A stretch of 64,000 nucleotides of DNA from Frondihabitans sucicola (lineage in GTDB: Bacteria > Actinomycetota > Actinomycetes > Actinomycetales > Microbacteriaceae). The stretch covers positions 3,477,042 to 3,541,041 of the forward strand of contig NZ_AP027732.1 of NCBI RefSeq assembly GCF_030296615.1, written 5' to 3'. Below, piece after piece: positions 1 through 9,141 of this stretch; position 1 is the first letter of the stretch; each line of letters opens with the position of its first letter. The position numbers and the translations under genes were made by a program. The notes under the pieces were generated by a model, which was not told the DNA's origin, did no database searches, and saw only the letters and a program-made list of their open reading frames with translations.

Positions 1-98
1 TGGTCACGATCTGCCTGTCGACGCGCGCCGACAACTTCCGGTGGTGGACCACACCCGAGGTCGCGCGCTCCGACGTGGCCGCCCCCGTCGCGCCTTAG
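1..98 (+). CDS. 3' end of an unidentified gene (partial)
   Basis: Reading from base 3, an open frame runs to a TAG at 96-98. Nearly all third codon positions are G or C, which matches the codon use of the real genes here, so I read it as the last 31 codons of a gene entering from the left. The peptide ends NFRWWTTPEVARSDVAAPVAP. No domain can be recognised in so short a piece. It overlaps the 3' end of the convergent membrane-protein gene by 4 bp. Function unknown. Confidence 0.5.
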   Translation, partial: VTICLSTRADNFRWWTTPEVARSDVAAPVAP

Positions 99-1516
99 CG
101 GTCGAGGACCACCGCGCAGCTCAGATCGGTCTTCCAGGAGGGAGCCTCCGGGATCGAGGCGGCCTGCGCACCCGACTCGCAGCTCGTCGTCGCGGCGGCG
201 ACGCCGGTGGTCCAGAGCGGGCCACCGTCCCGTCGGTGCGACTCGACGTGCACGTGCACGGCTTGAGCGCAGAACGTCAACGCGAGGGCGACCACCCCGA
301 CGGTCACCGCGGCACGGCCCTTCGCCCGGAGCAGACGATCGGCCGCGAGCACGACGAGAGCGATCAGGAACATGGCCGGGACCACCCCGTAGCGGAGGAT
401 TCGGCCGTGGAGCTCCTCCGCCGGCGTGTAGTGGTCGAACTGCACGTAGTGGTCGGCATTGACGAGCGCTCCGGCGACCCAGGGGACGGTCGCCCCCGCC
501 GCGACCGCTCCGATCGCGACGAAGTCGAAACCGCGGGTGCGGAGCACCAGGATGACCGCCGCGACGAGGAACGGGATGAGGGCGAGCAGCCCGATCCACC
601 AGCCGAACTGGGTGACCCTGGCCCCGACCCAGTTCGCGGAGGGGTTGGCGATCGGGAGGACGACGCTTTCGAGATAGCCGCGGATGACATCGAGCGCCGT
701 CAACGGACTCCGCTCCGGCCTCGTGCGCGCATGAGTCGCCAGCGCCGCAATCTGGGCCGCCACACCGACGACGAGCGCCGCCGACACCGGCCACGATTTC
801 GGACGGCGCAGGGAGAAGAGCACGAGCGGCAGGAACAGCGCCACCTGGATCTCCGACAGGGCGCAGGCCAGCAGGATCACGGCCACCACCCCGGACTGCC
901 ACCACGCCCGCGGGCGGAAGAGCAGCAGCCAGGGCGTCAGCCAGAGGAGCAGCCAGTGGAAGTTGGCCATGTTGCCCAGCACCTCGATCGGCAGCGCCGG
1001 CACCAGAACCGTGATCGACGCGAGCGCGGCGCGAGACCACGGCGACGACACGACGTCGCGGCTGCACCAGAACACGAGGCAAGCGACGATCCCGGACGCC
1101 GTGCAGACCAGCGCGGTGACCGTCGTGGCGAAGTGGTCGAGAGGCGACACGGCGGTCGCGATGTCGGTGAGGATCCGGGGCACGAACTGCAAGTAGCCCT
1201 GATACGGGTGGAACAGGCTCCCGAAGACGCCGAGGTCGTAGCGTTCGTGAAGGAAGACTCGGCCGTCCTCGGCCCAGACCGTGGCCCGGACCTCGGGCGG
1301 AAGGCGCAGCCTCGCGACCAGGGCGAGCAGGATCGCGATCAGCACGCCGGCGAGGATCTCGCCACCTCTCGCGGTCGGCCGGCGGCGTCGCACCTCGGCC
1401 GCAGGCATGCGGGTTCGGGCGACGTCCGCGGGCAGGTAGGTCATCCCGACAGGCTGCCACGACTCCGCTCGGACGCAGGCTTGCCGGGCGATGCGGCGTC
1501 TCCTTCGCCAGCTCAC
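95..1516 (-). CDS. Polytopic membrane protein, probable GT-C-type or glycan-assembly protein
   Basis: A 473-residue integral membrane protein with roughly ten hydrophobic segments. After a basic N-terminus and a first membrane span (about residues 52-70) comes a WAEDGRVFL segment followed by HPYQGYLQFVPR. Acidic residues just after the first span and an aromatic loop of this sort are common in GT-C membrane glycosyltransferases and in uncharacterised membrane proteins of surface-glycan loci. The GTG at 1516 is the outermost start; an ATG at 1444 is the alternative and gives a protein 24 residues shorter. Neither has a clear ribosome binding site. It is divergent from the ligase-like gene 15 bp away, which fits a role in glycan assembly. 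The exact reaction is unknown. Confidence 0.7.
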   Translation of the reverse strand: MSWRRRRRIARQACVRAESWQPVGMTYLPADVARTRMPAAEVRRRRPTARGGEILAGVLIAILLALVARLRLPPEVRATVWAEDGRVFLHERYDLGVFGSLFHPYQGYLQFVPRILTDIATAVSPLDHFATTVTALVCTASGIVACLVFWCSRDVVSSPWSRAALASITVLVPALPIEVLGNMANFHWLLLWLTPWLLLFRPRAWWQSGVVAVILLACALSEIQVALFLPLVLFSLRRPKSWPVSAALVVGVAAQIAALATHARTRPERSPLTALDVIRGYLESVVLPIANPSANWVGARVTQFGWWIGLLALIPFLVAAVILVLRTRGFDFVAIGAVAAGATVPWVAGALVNADHYVQFDHYTPAEELHGRILRYGVVPAMFLIALVVLAADRLLRAKGRAAVTVGVVALALTFCAQAVHVHVESHRRDGGPLWTTGVAAATTSCESGAQAASIPEAPSWKTDLSCAVVLDR

Positions 1517-1531
1517 CTGTCACAATGAGGC

Positions 1532-2857
1532 GTGACGATTCCCGACGCGAGGCGTGATCCGCCGCGGCGGTACCTCTCGGCCTGGATCGGATTCTCGGCC
1601 GGCGGCACCTTCAGTCAGTCGCTCACCGTCGCGATCCTGCTCTACGCCCTCGGCATCCACACGGTGCGGGCCCTGATCGGCTGGCCCGGCTCGATCGCCG
1701 TCCTGGCCACCCTGGTGGTGCTCGCCTCGCTGTCGCTGCTCGGCGCACGACACCGGATCGAATGGCGAGGCATCCTGCCGATTTCGCTTCTGGGCCTGTT
1801 CGGGTTCCTCGGCGTCAGCGTCTTCTGGAGCCAGTACACCTGGGTCACCGTCGGCGGCGTCTTCTACGCTCTGGCGTTCGGGGCCCTCGGCATGTATCTC
1901 GCACTCGGGCGCGACCTGGTGCAGGTCATCCGGGCCACCGGCGACGCCCTGCGGATCCTGCTCACCATCTCGCTCTCGCTCGAGGTCCTCAGCGGCCTGC
2001 TGATCGACCAGCCGATCTCTTTCCTCGGCATCCAGGGCCGGCTCGCGGAGGGCGGGCCCATCCAGGGCGTGGGAGGCACGCGCAACTTCCTCGGCTTTCT
2101 GGCGGCTCTGGCCCTGATCACCTTCGCCGTCGAGTGGATGACCCGGTCGATCACGCAGGGCACGGCCATCGCCTCCGGCGTCCTGGCCCTCCTGACGCTC
2201 GTGTTCGCGTCGTCCCCGGTCACGTCGATCGCCGTGCTCGCGCTCGTCGTGGCGGCGATCGCGCTGCGCAGCATCCGCAGGGCGCCCCGCGAGCGGAAAT
2301 CCGTGATGCAGACCGTCCTCCTCGTGCTCGTGGTGATCGGAGGCGCCCTCGCGTTCTTCGCCCGCGACCGCCTCTGGACGACGATCGGCGCCACCTCCGA
2401 CGTCGAGACCCGGCTCCGGCTCTGGACCGACATGCGGAGCCTGATCGATCTGCACTCGATCGCCGGGTGGGGATTCACGGGCGCCTGGCAGAACGACGTC
2501 TTCCCCTTCACCATCCTCACGACCGGCGGAAAACCCTCCGAGACAGGGCTCGGCGCTTTCTTCGACACCTGGCTCCAGGTCGGCCTGATTGGCCTCGTGC
2601 TCCTCCTCGCCGCCGGAGGCCTCGCCTTCGTGCGCGCCTGGCTGACGGCGTCCGACCACCCGATCGTGGCGTACGTGTGGCCGGCGCTCGTGCTGATCCT
2701 GATCGCCGTGACGGCCATGGCCGAGAGCTACGTGCTGTTCGAGTCGAACCTCATGCTGTTCGTCGCCATCGCCACGATCACGGCCCGCAAGCGCTCCTGG
2801 CGCCTGCGGCTGCCGCACTTCGAGCACAGCGGCAGCGACCTCCCCGACCCGCGCTGA
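1532..2857 (+). CDS. O-antigen ligase/polymerase-like membrane protein
   Basis: A 441-residue protein with about eleven membrane spans and one larger outside loop around residues 275-330, containing RLRLWTDM and HSIAGWGFTG. That layout, with a conserved Arg and a G-W-G motif in the loop, is the Wzy_C/WaaL pattern. Such proteins polymerise lipid-linked repeats or ligate finished glycan to an acceptor at the outer face of the membrane. The start is a GTG; no good Shine-Dalgarno precedes it and the transcript may be nearly leaderless. It lies between two genes for membrane glycosyltransferases. Whether it polymerises or ligates cannot be told from sequence. The ABC exporters nearby, which normally export finished chains, make a ligase role somewhat likelier. 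Confidence 0.75.
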   Translation: MTIPDARRDPPRRYLSAWIGFSAGGTFSQSLTVAILLYALGIHTVRALIGWPGSIAVLATLVVLASLSLLGARHRIEWRGILPISLLGLFGFLGVSVFWSQYTWVTVGGVFYALAFGALGMYLALGRDLVQVIRATGDALRILLTISLSLEVLSGLLIDQPISFLGIQGRLAEGGPIQGVGGTRNFLGFLAALALITFAVEWMTRSITQGTAIASGVLALLTLVFASSPVTSIAVLALVVAAIALRSIRRAPRERKSVMQTVLLVLVVIGGALAFFARDRLWTTIGATSDVETRLRLWTDMRSLIDLHSIAGWGFTGAWQNDVFPFTILTTGGKPSETGLGAFFDTWLQVGLIGLVLLLAAGGLAFVRAWLTASDHPIVAYVWPALVLILIAVTAMAESYVLFESNLMLFVAIATITARKRSWRLRLPHFEHSGSDLPDPR

Positions 2858-2887
2858 ACCGCACGCCCGCACGGCGGGCGGCGGACC

Positions 2888-2930
2888 GGGCGTCACCTCT
2901 CGGCGGGCGTCACCTCTCGCCGGGCGTCAT
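2888..2930. repeat. Short tandem repeat, about 17 bp unit, 2.5 copies
   Basis: Two copies of a 17-bp unit beginning GGGCGTCACCTCTCG, at 2888-2904 and 2905-2921, are followed by a partial third copy GGGCGTCATCG. The repeat sits in the gap between two convergent genes and reaches into the stop codon of the minus-strand gene. It probably arose by slippage. I see no hairpin in it. Confidence 0.7.
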
Positions 2931-5030
2931 CGATCGGCCACGGTTCCGTCGGCCGTGAGAGTGCCGATCCACGTGGTACGCGACGACTCGCTGATCTCGT
3001 TCGGGGCACCGATGAGCCGGGAGGTCCAGAACTTCACGTGCGCCGTCACGAGAGGAGTCGGATCGTCCTTCTGCCAGGGCACGGTCGATTCGTTGGACGT
3101 CACCACGGGCGTCCCCGGATCGAGTCGCGTGGCGAGCTCCTTGAGGTGCGCGGTCGTCGCCGCCGTGGACGCGGAGGTGACCGGCCCGGTCGAGACCATC
3201 ACGACGTCGACGCCGCAGAAGGTCTTGAGACCGAGCCCGTACGGATCCGGGCCGAGGTTGACGAGGACGACGTCTTTGGCGTCGCCGAGCCGAGAGCAGA
3301 TGGCCGAGATCTCGGCAGCCTGACCGTTGCCGTTGATCGTGCCGAAAGTGCGCGGGGTCCAGGCCGAGACGGTTCCGCCGACGACGAGGACGATGCACAT
3401 GGCTGCGACGAGACGCCCGAAGCGAACGGAACGCTTCTTCACGCGTCCGGCCAGGAGCCGGATCGGCTCTACAGAGGCGATCACGAAGCCGGGGGCGATC
3501 AGCGGAAGAGCCCGCCGGAAGGCCCAACTCTGGTCTGGCGTGATCGACATCTTGTCGAGGTAGAGCAGCGAGACCGCGAAGGTGAGCGCGGTGAGCACGA
3601 GGAGCCCGGGCTCGTGTCGCGCGACGGCCCGGCGGACGAGGAGGCCGAGGCCGATGCCGGCGGCCAGGAGGAAAGGCAGCCCGAAGTACCAGACGAACCA
3701 GTACAGGGACCACTCGTCGTAGGTGCGGGTGCCGTCGACCGGCGCTCCGGCCGCGCGCTGAAGGCCTTCGACGACAGCCTGGACGCTCGGCGAGTTGCCA
3801 CCGTGCACGTGGAAGAGAGCCGGGCGCACGGCCCAGAAGGCGAAGGTGAGCGGCACGATCGCGCCGAGGACGGTGCCGAGGCCCGTGGCGCCGCGGTCAC
3901 CGAGTTCACCGCCGAGGAGGAAGGGTGCGGGACGCCCGCCACGGCTGGAAGCGACAACGCGCTGGACGAGGAGGACGACCGCCGTCAGGACCGTCACGAG
4001 GGCGAACAGCACCCAGAGCGCTTTGGTCTGCGAGCCGAGATCGGTCACGTAGGTGTGGAAGTTGGTCTCGAAGTCGTAGACGCTGAACGCGGTGATGACG
4101 ACGGCGGGAAGAGCGAACAGCGCGAAGGCCCGACCCAGAGGGATCGAGAGGCGTGGCCGAGCGATTCCCAGGATGACGAGCAGGAACGCGACGACCATCG
4201 CGGCCACTCCGAGCACACCGTCGATCCGGGTCTCACTCGTCGCTCCGGCCAGCACTCCGGCGAAGAAGAACTCCTGTCGGCGCCCGGTGCGGAAGGCGCT
4301 CCAGAGCCAGGTGATCGCGGCGAAGAACAGCGCCAGACTCACGACTTCGGTGTACGTGCCGCGCGAGAAGTAGACCATCGGCATCGAGACACCGAGAATC
4401 GTCGACGGCAGAAGTGACCACACGGGGCCCAGGAGACGTCGAGCGACGGTGTAGACGGCGAGGAGGGCCACGCCGCCGAGGACGATGTTGACGACGACCA
4501 GCCCGTTCACCCCGGCGGCCCAGTAGCCGAGAGCCAGAAGGGACGGGAATCCGCTCCCCCTGAAGGCGCACGTTCAGGTCGCTCTCGTACCCGAAGATCC
4601 CGGGCGCACCGCTCACGCCCGCGATGCCGGACGCGGCCTTCACGGCCTGCGAGACGTCGATGGCCGTCGCGCCCGTGCGAGCGAGCCACGCGCCGAGGTT
4701 CGTGTAGATGCCGGGGTCACGACTCGCCACGATGTACTGCGTCGCGAACGGCACCTGGACGATCGTCCAGACGATCGCAGCCCCCACGGCGACCGCGGCG
4801 CTCCGGGCCCGGACCACGCTCGGCTCCAGGTCGATCGGCAGGAACCGCCAGCAGAGGGCGCAGAACACGACGATCAGAGGCAGCACGGTGTAGGGCTTGT
4901 AGACGCCGAACGCCGCCATGGACGACGTGGCGAGGAAGACGCCCACCAGGATCTGAAGGATCCGCTCGGGGAGACGGCTCACCACGGAGATCGGGCGCGA
5001 CACCGGAGCCTGCGCTTCTGCCACTGTCAC
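2927..5030 (-). CDS. GT-C (GT39/ArnT-like) membrane glycosyltransferase, apparent frameshift
   Basis: Two frames form one protein of about 700 residues. The N-terminal part starts at the GTG at 5030 (MTVAEAQAPVSRP) and has spans, then ASRDPGIYTNLGAWLA, where the acidic Asp after the first outer loop is typical of GT-C enzymes. The C-terminal part carries SGFPSLLALGYWAAG, more than eight spans and a soluble tail. The frames meet at a run of five C on the plus strand (4556-4560); four would join them. Proteins of this type move a sugar from a polyprenyl-phosphate carrier onto a glycan or protein outside the membrane. The gene overlaps the upstream DPM1-like GT2 by 4 bp (GTGA); that enzyme could make the lipid-linked donor. 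The break is either a sequencing error or a true pseudogene. Confidence 0.75.
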
Positions 5031-5983
5031 CGGTCTGCGCGGGTGAAACCGTACTGGATCTCTTTCAACCGCTCGAGTGTCTCCTCCTGGAGGATCCGGT
5101 TGGTGCGGAGAAGATCGGCGATGACGGCCAAAGCGAACGAGAGGACGGCCGCGACCAACAGGAAGATGCCGATGATCAGGGACTGCAGGTGGTTGCCGCC
5201 GGAGTTCGCGGCGATGAGGATGGCGTAGCGGACGAACGGGATCAGCCCGACCACGCCGAAGAAGACGCCGAGCCAGATGAAGAACGCCAGCGGCTTGAAC
5301 ATGAAGTAGCTGCGCACGATCGCCTTGCCCGACTGGAGCATGTGCTCCCCCATCGAGCCGAACAGGCGCGACTCACGGGTCTTGGCGTTGGTCGTGACCG
5401 GCACGCTGGCGATCTTCATGCGCTTGTTGCCGGCCTGGATGATCGTTTCCATGCAGTAGCTGAACTGGGTGACGACGTTGAGCTTGATGAGTGCCTCGCG
5501 GCTGTAGGCGCGGAAGCCGGAGGCGGCGTCGGGCAGGTTCGTCTCGGCCGCGACGTTCACCACCTGGCTCCCGAATTTCTGCATGCGCTTCTTGAACGGC
5601 GAGAAGTGCTCGATGAGATGCGTCTGGCGGTCGCCGATGGCGATGTCCGCCTCGCCCGCGATCACCGGAGCCAGGAGCTCGGGGATCATCGACTGCGGGT
5701 ACTGGTTGTCGCCATCGGTGTTGACGACGATGTCGGCGCCCTGGCTCAGCGCGTAGTGCACGCCGTCACGGAACGAGCGGGCCAGGCCCTGATTGCGCAC
5801 GTGGTGCACGAAGTGGGTCACGCCGTGGGCCCTGGCGACCTCCACGGTTCGATCGGTCGAGCCGTCGTCGATGACGAGAACGTGGAGTTCGTCGACGCCC
5901 GGGATCGATTTGGGGATGCTCTCGAGAACGGCGGGGAGCGTCGTCTCCTCGTTGAGGCACGGAACCTGGACGAAGACCTTCAC
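5027..5983 (-). CDS. GT2 glycosyltransferase, polyprenyl-phosphate sugar synthase (DPM1-like)
   Basis: The 318-residue protein begins VKVFVQVPCLNEE, followed by VIDDGSTD and NTDGDNQYP. These are the GT-A motifs of the DPM1/DPG synthase group, which attaches a sugar from a nucleotide donor to polyprenyl phosphate on the cytoplasmic face. Two hydrophobic segments near the C-terminus anchor it. The GTG at 5983 was chosen because AAAGG lies five bases upstream and the GT fold begins at once. It follows the ABC exporter genes after a 49-bp gap and overlaps the GT-C gene by 4 bp, so enzyme and consumer of the lipid-linked sugar are probably made together. The sugar is unknown. Confidence 0.85.
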   Translation of the reverse strand: MKVFVQVPCLNEETTLPAVLESIPKSIPGVDELHVLVIDDGSTDRTVEVARAHGVTHFVHHVRNQGLARSFRDGVHYALSQGADIVVNTDGDNQYPQSMIPELLAPVIAGEADIAIGDRQTHLIEHFSPFKKRMQKFGSQVVNVAAETNLPDAASGFRAYSREALIKLNVVTQFSYCMETIIQAGNKRMKIASVPVTTNAKTRESRLFGSMGEHMLQSGKAIVRSYFMFKPLAFFIWLGVFFGVVGLIPFVRYAILIAANSGGNHLQSLIIGIFLLVAAVLSFALAVIADLLRTNRILQEETLERLKEIQYGFTRADR

Positions 5984-6032
5984 GAGGACCTTTCGGATGT
6001 TCGGATCGGGAGGACTGCTGCAGCGGCTCGCG

Positions 6033-6773
6033 CTACTGCGTGGCGAAATTGGCGCGGAGCGCCGCGACACCGTCGACGGAGCCGCCGTCGAAGATGACCT
6101 GGCCGTGGGAGAGGACGATGGCGCGGTCGCACATCTCTTCGACCGTGGTGAGGTCGTGCGTGACGAGCACGATGGTGCGCCCCTCCTGCTGGAACTCCTT
6201 GATCTTGTCGAGGCACTTCTTCTGGAACGGCTCGTCGCCGACGGCCAGGACCTCGTCGACGAGCAGGACGTCGGGATCGACGTGGATGGCGATCGCGAAG
6301 GCGAGTCGCACGTACATGCCGGACGAGTAGAACTTCACCTGCGTGTCGATGAAGTCGCGGATCTCGCTGAAGTCGACGATCGAGTCGAAGTACCCTTCGA
6401 TCTGCTTCTGAGAGAGCCCCAGGATCGCGCCGTTCAGGAAGACGTTCTCGCGCCCCGTCAGGTCGGGGTGGAATCCGGCGCCGAGCTCGAGGAGAGCAGC
6501 GAGCTGGCCGCGGCGGCGCACGGTGCCCTTCGTCGGCTGGATGATGCCGCCGATGACCTTGAGCAGCGTCGACTTGCCGGAGCCGTTCGCGCCGATCAGG
6601 CCGACGGTGGTACCGGCCTCGATGTCGAGTGTCAGGTCGCGGAGGGCCCAGAAGTCTTCTTTGTGCTTGCGCGATCGGCCGAAGTTGACCAGGCGCTCCT
6701 TGAGCGACTTCTCCTTACGGATGATGAACCGCTTGGAGACCTCGTTCATCGTGATGACGGGAACGTTGCTCAT
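6033..6773 (-). CDS. ABC transporter ATP-binding protein, polysaccharide export (Wzt/TagH type)
   Basis: A 246-residue nucleotide-binding protein with Walker A GANGSGKST (61-69), signature YSSGMYVRLAF (from about 149) and Walker B VLLVDEVLAVGD (169-180). SSGMYVRLAF and DEVLAVGD are characteristic of the polysaccharide/teichoic-acid export subfamily. It lacks the extra C-terminal carbohydrate-binding domain of Wzt proteins that recognise a capped chain end, so recognition must lie elsewhere. The start at 6773 was chosen two bases after the permease stop, which fits translational coupling. It powers export of an undecaprenyl-linked glycan through the partner permease. A second such pair lies at 56077-57626. 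Confidence 0.92.
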   Translation of the reverse strand: MSNVPVITMNEVSKRFIIRKEKSLKERLVNFGRSRKHKEDFWALRDLTLDIEAGTTVGLIGANGSGKSTLLKVIGGIIQPTKGTVRRRGQLAALLELGAGFHPDLTGRENVFLNGAILGLSQKQIEGYFDSIVDFSEIRDFIDTQVKFYSSGMYVRLAFAIAIHVDPDVLLVDEVLAVGDEPFQKKCLDKIKEFQQEGRTIVLVTHDLTTVEEMCDRAIVLSHGQVIFDGGSVDGVAALRANFATQ

Positions 6774-6775
6774 TC

Positions 6776-7750
6776 TCAGATCTCCTGCGCGAAGTTGCCC
6801 TGCAGGCGGGCGAAGACACGCTGAGCCACGTAGACGAGCGCGAGCCCGATCACGAAGAGCACCAGCAGCCGGAACTCGAGGTGGGCGGGCCAGTCGACGG
6901 GCGGGACGGCGTGGTTCTTGCCGTCGGCGCCCTTGAGGACGTTGATCTTGCTGCCGGCCTCCCACATGCCTTTCTGGAACGCCAGGATCGCGTTCGACAT
7001 GGGGTTGAGCAGGTAGACGTCGGCCACCCAGGCGTGGTTCTTCGCGACCGTCTGGACCTGGGTCCAGGAGTAGACGATGGGCGATGCCCAGAAGAAGATC
7101 AGCAGTGCCACCTCGACGAGGTACTGGATGTCGCGGAGGTAGACGTTGAACGCCGACAGCAGCAGTGCCAGGGCCACGCCGTACGTGACCACCATGACGA
7201 CCGCGGCGAGCGCGTAGAGGAGGTTCCAGCTGAGGGGGAACTGCCCCGTCACGAGGATGGCGCCCAGCAGGACGATCATCTGGATGCCGAAGTTGAACAG
7301 GGCGGAGCCGATCGAGGCGAGCGGGAACAGCTCGCGGGGAACGTAGACCTTCTTGATCAACCCCGCGTTCGCCAGGATGCTCATCGTCGATCCCGCGACG
7401 ATCTCGTTGTAGAGGCCCCAGATCGTGAGACCCGAGTAGACGAAGATCGCGTACTGCGGCACGTTACGGGCGGCACCGAGGAACTGCCCGATGGCCACGT
7501 AGTAGATGAGGAGCATCGTCAGCGGCCGGATGAACGACCAGACGAAGCCGAGGCTGGAGTCTTTGTAGCGGGCCTTGAGCTCGCGCCGGATCAGCAGGTC
7601 GAGCAGGCTCCTGTGCGTGATGACGTCGCGGACGCCACCCCAGAAGCCGCCGAGCAGCGTCGCGTCGGGAGCGCCCGCCGCCACGAAGGGAAGCTTCTCC
7701 AGTCGGCGGATGCGTTCTTGTGCAGCAGTGGTAGTCACCGGACTCCTCAA
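6776..7750 (-). CDS. ABC transporter permease, polysaccharide export (Wzm/TagG type)
   Basis: A 324-residue membrane protein with a soluble N-terminus of about 55 residues followed by RRELKARYKDSSLGFVWSF, the typical cytoplasmic entry motif of ABC-2 permeases of the Wzm/TagG family, then six spans. An insertion before the last span (GSKINVLKGADGKNH) is longer than in the second permease here. It is the first gene of a minus-strand run: permease, ATPase, DPM1-like GT2, GT-C enzyme. It exports a lipid-linked polysaccharide to the outer leaflet. Its start faces a divergent GT2 gene across 217 bp, which holds an AT-rich TTTATTATG stretch near 7834-7842 that could serve as promoter. Confidence 0.92.
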   Translation of the reverse strand: MRSPVTTTAAQERIRRLEKLPFVAAGAPDATLLGGFWGGVRDVITHRSLLDLLIRRELKARYKDSSLGFVWSFIRPLTMLLIYYVAIGQFLGAARNVPQYAIFVYSGLTIWGLYNEIVAGSTMSILANAGLIKKVYVPRELFPLASIGSALFNFGIQMIVLLGAILVTGQFPLSWNLLYALAAVVMVVTYGVALALLLSAFNVYLRDIQYLVEVALLIFFWASPIVYSWTQVQTVAKNHAWVADVYLLNPMSNAILAFQKGMWEAGSKINVLKGADGKNHAVPPVDWPAHLEFRLLVLFVIGLALVYVAQRVFARLQGNFAQEI

Positions 7751-7967
7751 TCTCGCCCGACTCCCCCGCTGGAACCGGAACCCGGACTCGACGAGCGCGA
7801 GGCGGGTAAACGGGCGGGCTGGATCGGGCGCGGTTTATTATGCCAGAGTCATGCCTGGAGCTCGCCAGCAACCCGGCGCGGTGCCCTCGGAACATGCTGC
7901 GAGCCACCGCTACACTGCCACTGGCCGCGGATTCGGTGGCCCCGATGCATCGAAATGGTGGCCCCAC

Positions 7968-9122
7968 ATGACGTCCGCTCCTCCTCGCTCCGTCAGTGTC
8001 GTGATCCTGGCCTGGCGGCTGGTCGAGGAGCTCGAACGCTGTGTCCGTGCGGTTCGGTCGCAAGAGGGCGACTTCTTGCTGGAGGTCGTCGTCGTGGTGA
8101 ACGGTGCTCCCGAGGCCGTCCAGGAGGCCGCGCGTCGAAGCGCGCCCGACCGCCTGCTCGTGTCCGAGACGAACCTCGGCTACGGCGGCGGCTGCACGCT
8201 GGGCATCGATGCCGTCGACACCGACTACGTCGTGCTGTTGAACGACGACGCCGTCCCCGAGGCCGGCTGGCTCCAAGCACTGGTCGGCGCGGCCGAGGCC
8301 GATGAGACCATCGCCGCGGTGTCCAGTCTGCTGCTGAACGACGACGGAACCATCCAGGAGGCCGGCTGTCGAGTCGTCGCCCACGGTGCGACGCACCCGA
8401 TCGCCGGCGGACTCACCGTCGAGGCGGCCCGCGAAGCAGGACTCCTCGTCACGCACGACGTCGACTACGGCTCCGGTGCCGCGCTCTTGCTGCGACGCTC
8501 CGCCGTCGCCGCCGTGGGAGGGTTCGACAAGCGGTACGAGCCGGCCTACTACGAAGACGTCGACCTGCAGTTCCGGCTCCACCTCGCCGGGCACCGGGTC
8601 GTCGTCGAGCCGTCGGCGGTCGCGGTTCACTCATCCGGGCTGTCCACCGCGGGTTCGAGCACCTACTACCGCGACTTCCTGTCCAGCCGCGCGCTCGAAC
8701 TCTTCCAGGAGCGCTGGGCCGAAGTCCTCGAGCGGTTGCCCGAAGCGTCGGCAGACGCACCCGGCCTGGCGCCCGTCGCCGAATTCGGTGTCGCCGAGCG
8801 ACCGGCGTCGCGCAACGACGAGCCGTCCGTCGTGTTCACCGGTCTCGAAGCCGAGTTCGAGCGATGGGCGTTCGAGCGCCTGGCGTTCGCCGACGACCGT
8901 CAGAGGCACACGCAAGACACCCTCGACCTCGCCGCGCGGAGGCAGGCCCTCGCCGAGGTCACGCAGGCCGAGCTGCTCCGACTGCGGGACGAGCTTGCGC
9001 ACCTTCGGGCGCAACACCGCGAGCTCGGAGAGACGGCGAACGCGCTGCGGCGGCGTGTCGACCAGTTCGAATCCAACCCCGTCCGTCGGGCCGCTAGGAA
9101 GGCCCTCGGCCGGTCGAACTGA
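7968..9122 (+). CDS. GT2 glycosyltransferase, rhamnosyltransferase-like, with C-terminal coiled coil
   Basis: A 384-residue protein. Residues 1-240 are a GT-A domain: VSVVILAWR, VVVNGAPEA, ETNLGYGGGCTLGI, LNDDAVPE (metal site) and YYEDVDLQFRL, which is the catalytic acidic pair. This set is typical of RfbN/WbbL-like rhamnosyl or galactofuranosyl transferases. The C-terminal 100 residues are predicted coiled coil ending NPVRRAARKALGR, a basic amphipathic tail that may hold the enzyme at the membrane or in a complex. ATG 7968 was chosen because the GT fold starts nine residues later. The SDR gene follows after 19 bp. The donor is unknown. Confidence 0.87.
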   Translation: MTSAPPRSVSVVILAWRLVEELERCVRAVRSQEGDFLLEVVVVVNGAPEAVQEAARRSAPDRLLVSETNLGYGGGCTLGIDAVDTDYVVLLNDDAVPEAGWLQALVGAAEADETIAAVSSLLLNDDGTIQEAGCRVVAHGATHPIAGGLTVEAAREAGLLVTHDVDYGSGAALLLRRSAVAAVGGFDKRYEPAYYEDVDLQFRLHLAGHRVVVEPSAVAVHSSGLSTAGSSTYYRDFLSSRALELFQERWAEVLERLPEASADAPGLAPVAEFGVAERPASRNDEPSVVFTGLEAEFERWAFERLAFADDRQRHTQDTLDLAARRQALAEVTQAELLRLRDELAHLRAQHRELGETANALRRRVDQFESNPVRRAARKALGRSN

Positions 9123-9127
9123 CCTGC

Positions 9128-9133
9128 TACAGT
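9128..9133 (+). promoter_or_regulatory. Candidate -10 hexamer (TACAGT) for the SDR gene
   Basis: TACAGT fits the actinobacterial TANNNT -10 pattern and ends 8 bp before the GTG start at 9142, so transcription could begin at or very near the start codon. No -35 match is visible at 17 bp. The call rests on position and on the same layout at 23562 and 57797. Confidence 0.3.
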
Positions 9134-9141
9134 CGGCACTC

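Noticed and set aside
41..1528. Long open frame on the plus strand opposite the membrane-protein gene
   Set aside because: Its translation is rich in Arg, Asp, Glu and Gly without any hydrophobic pattern, as expected for the antisense of a GC-rich coding frame. The minus-strand frame has a coherent set of membrane spans.
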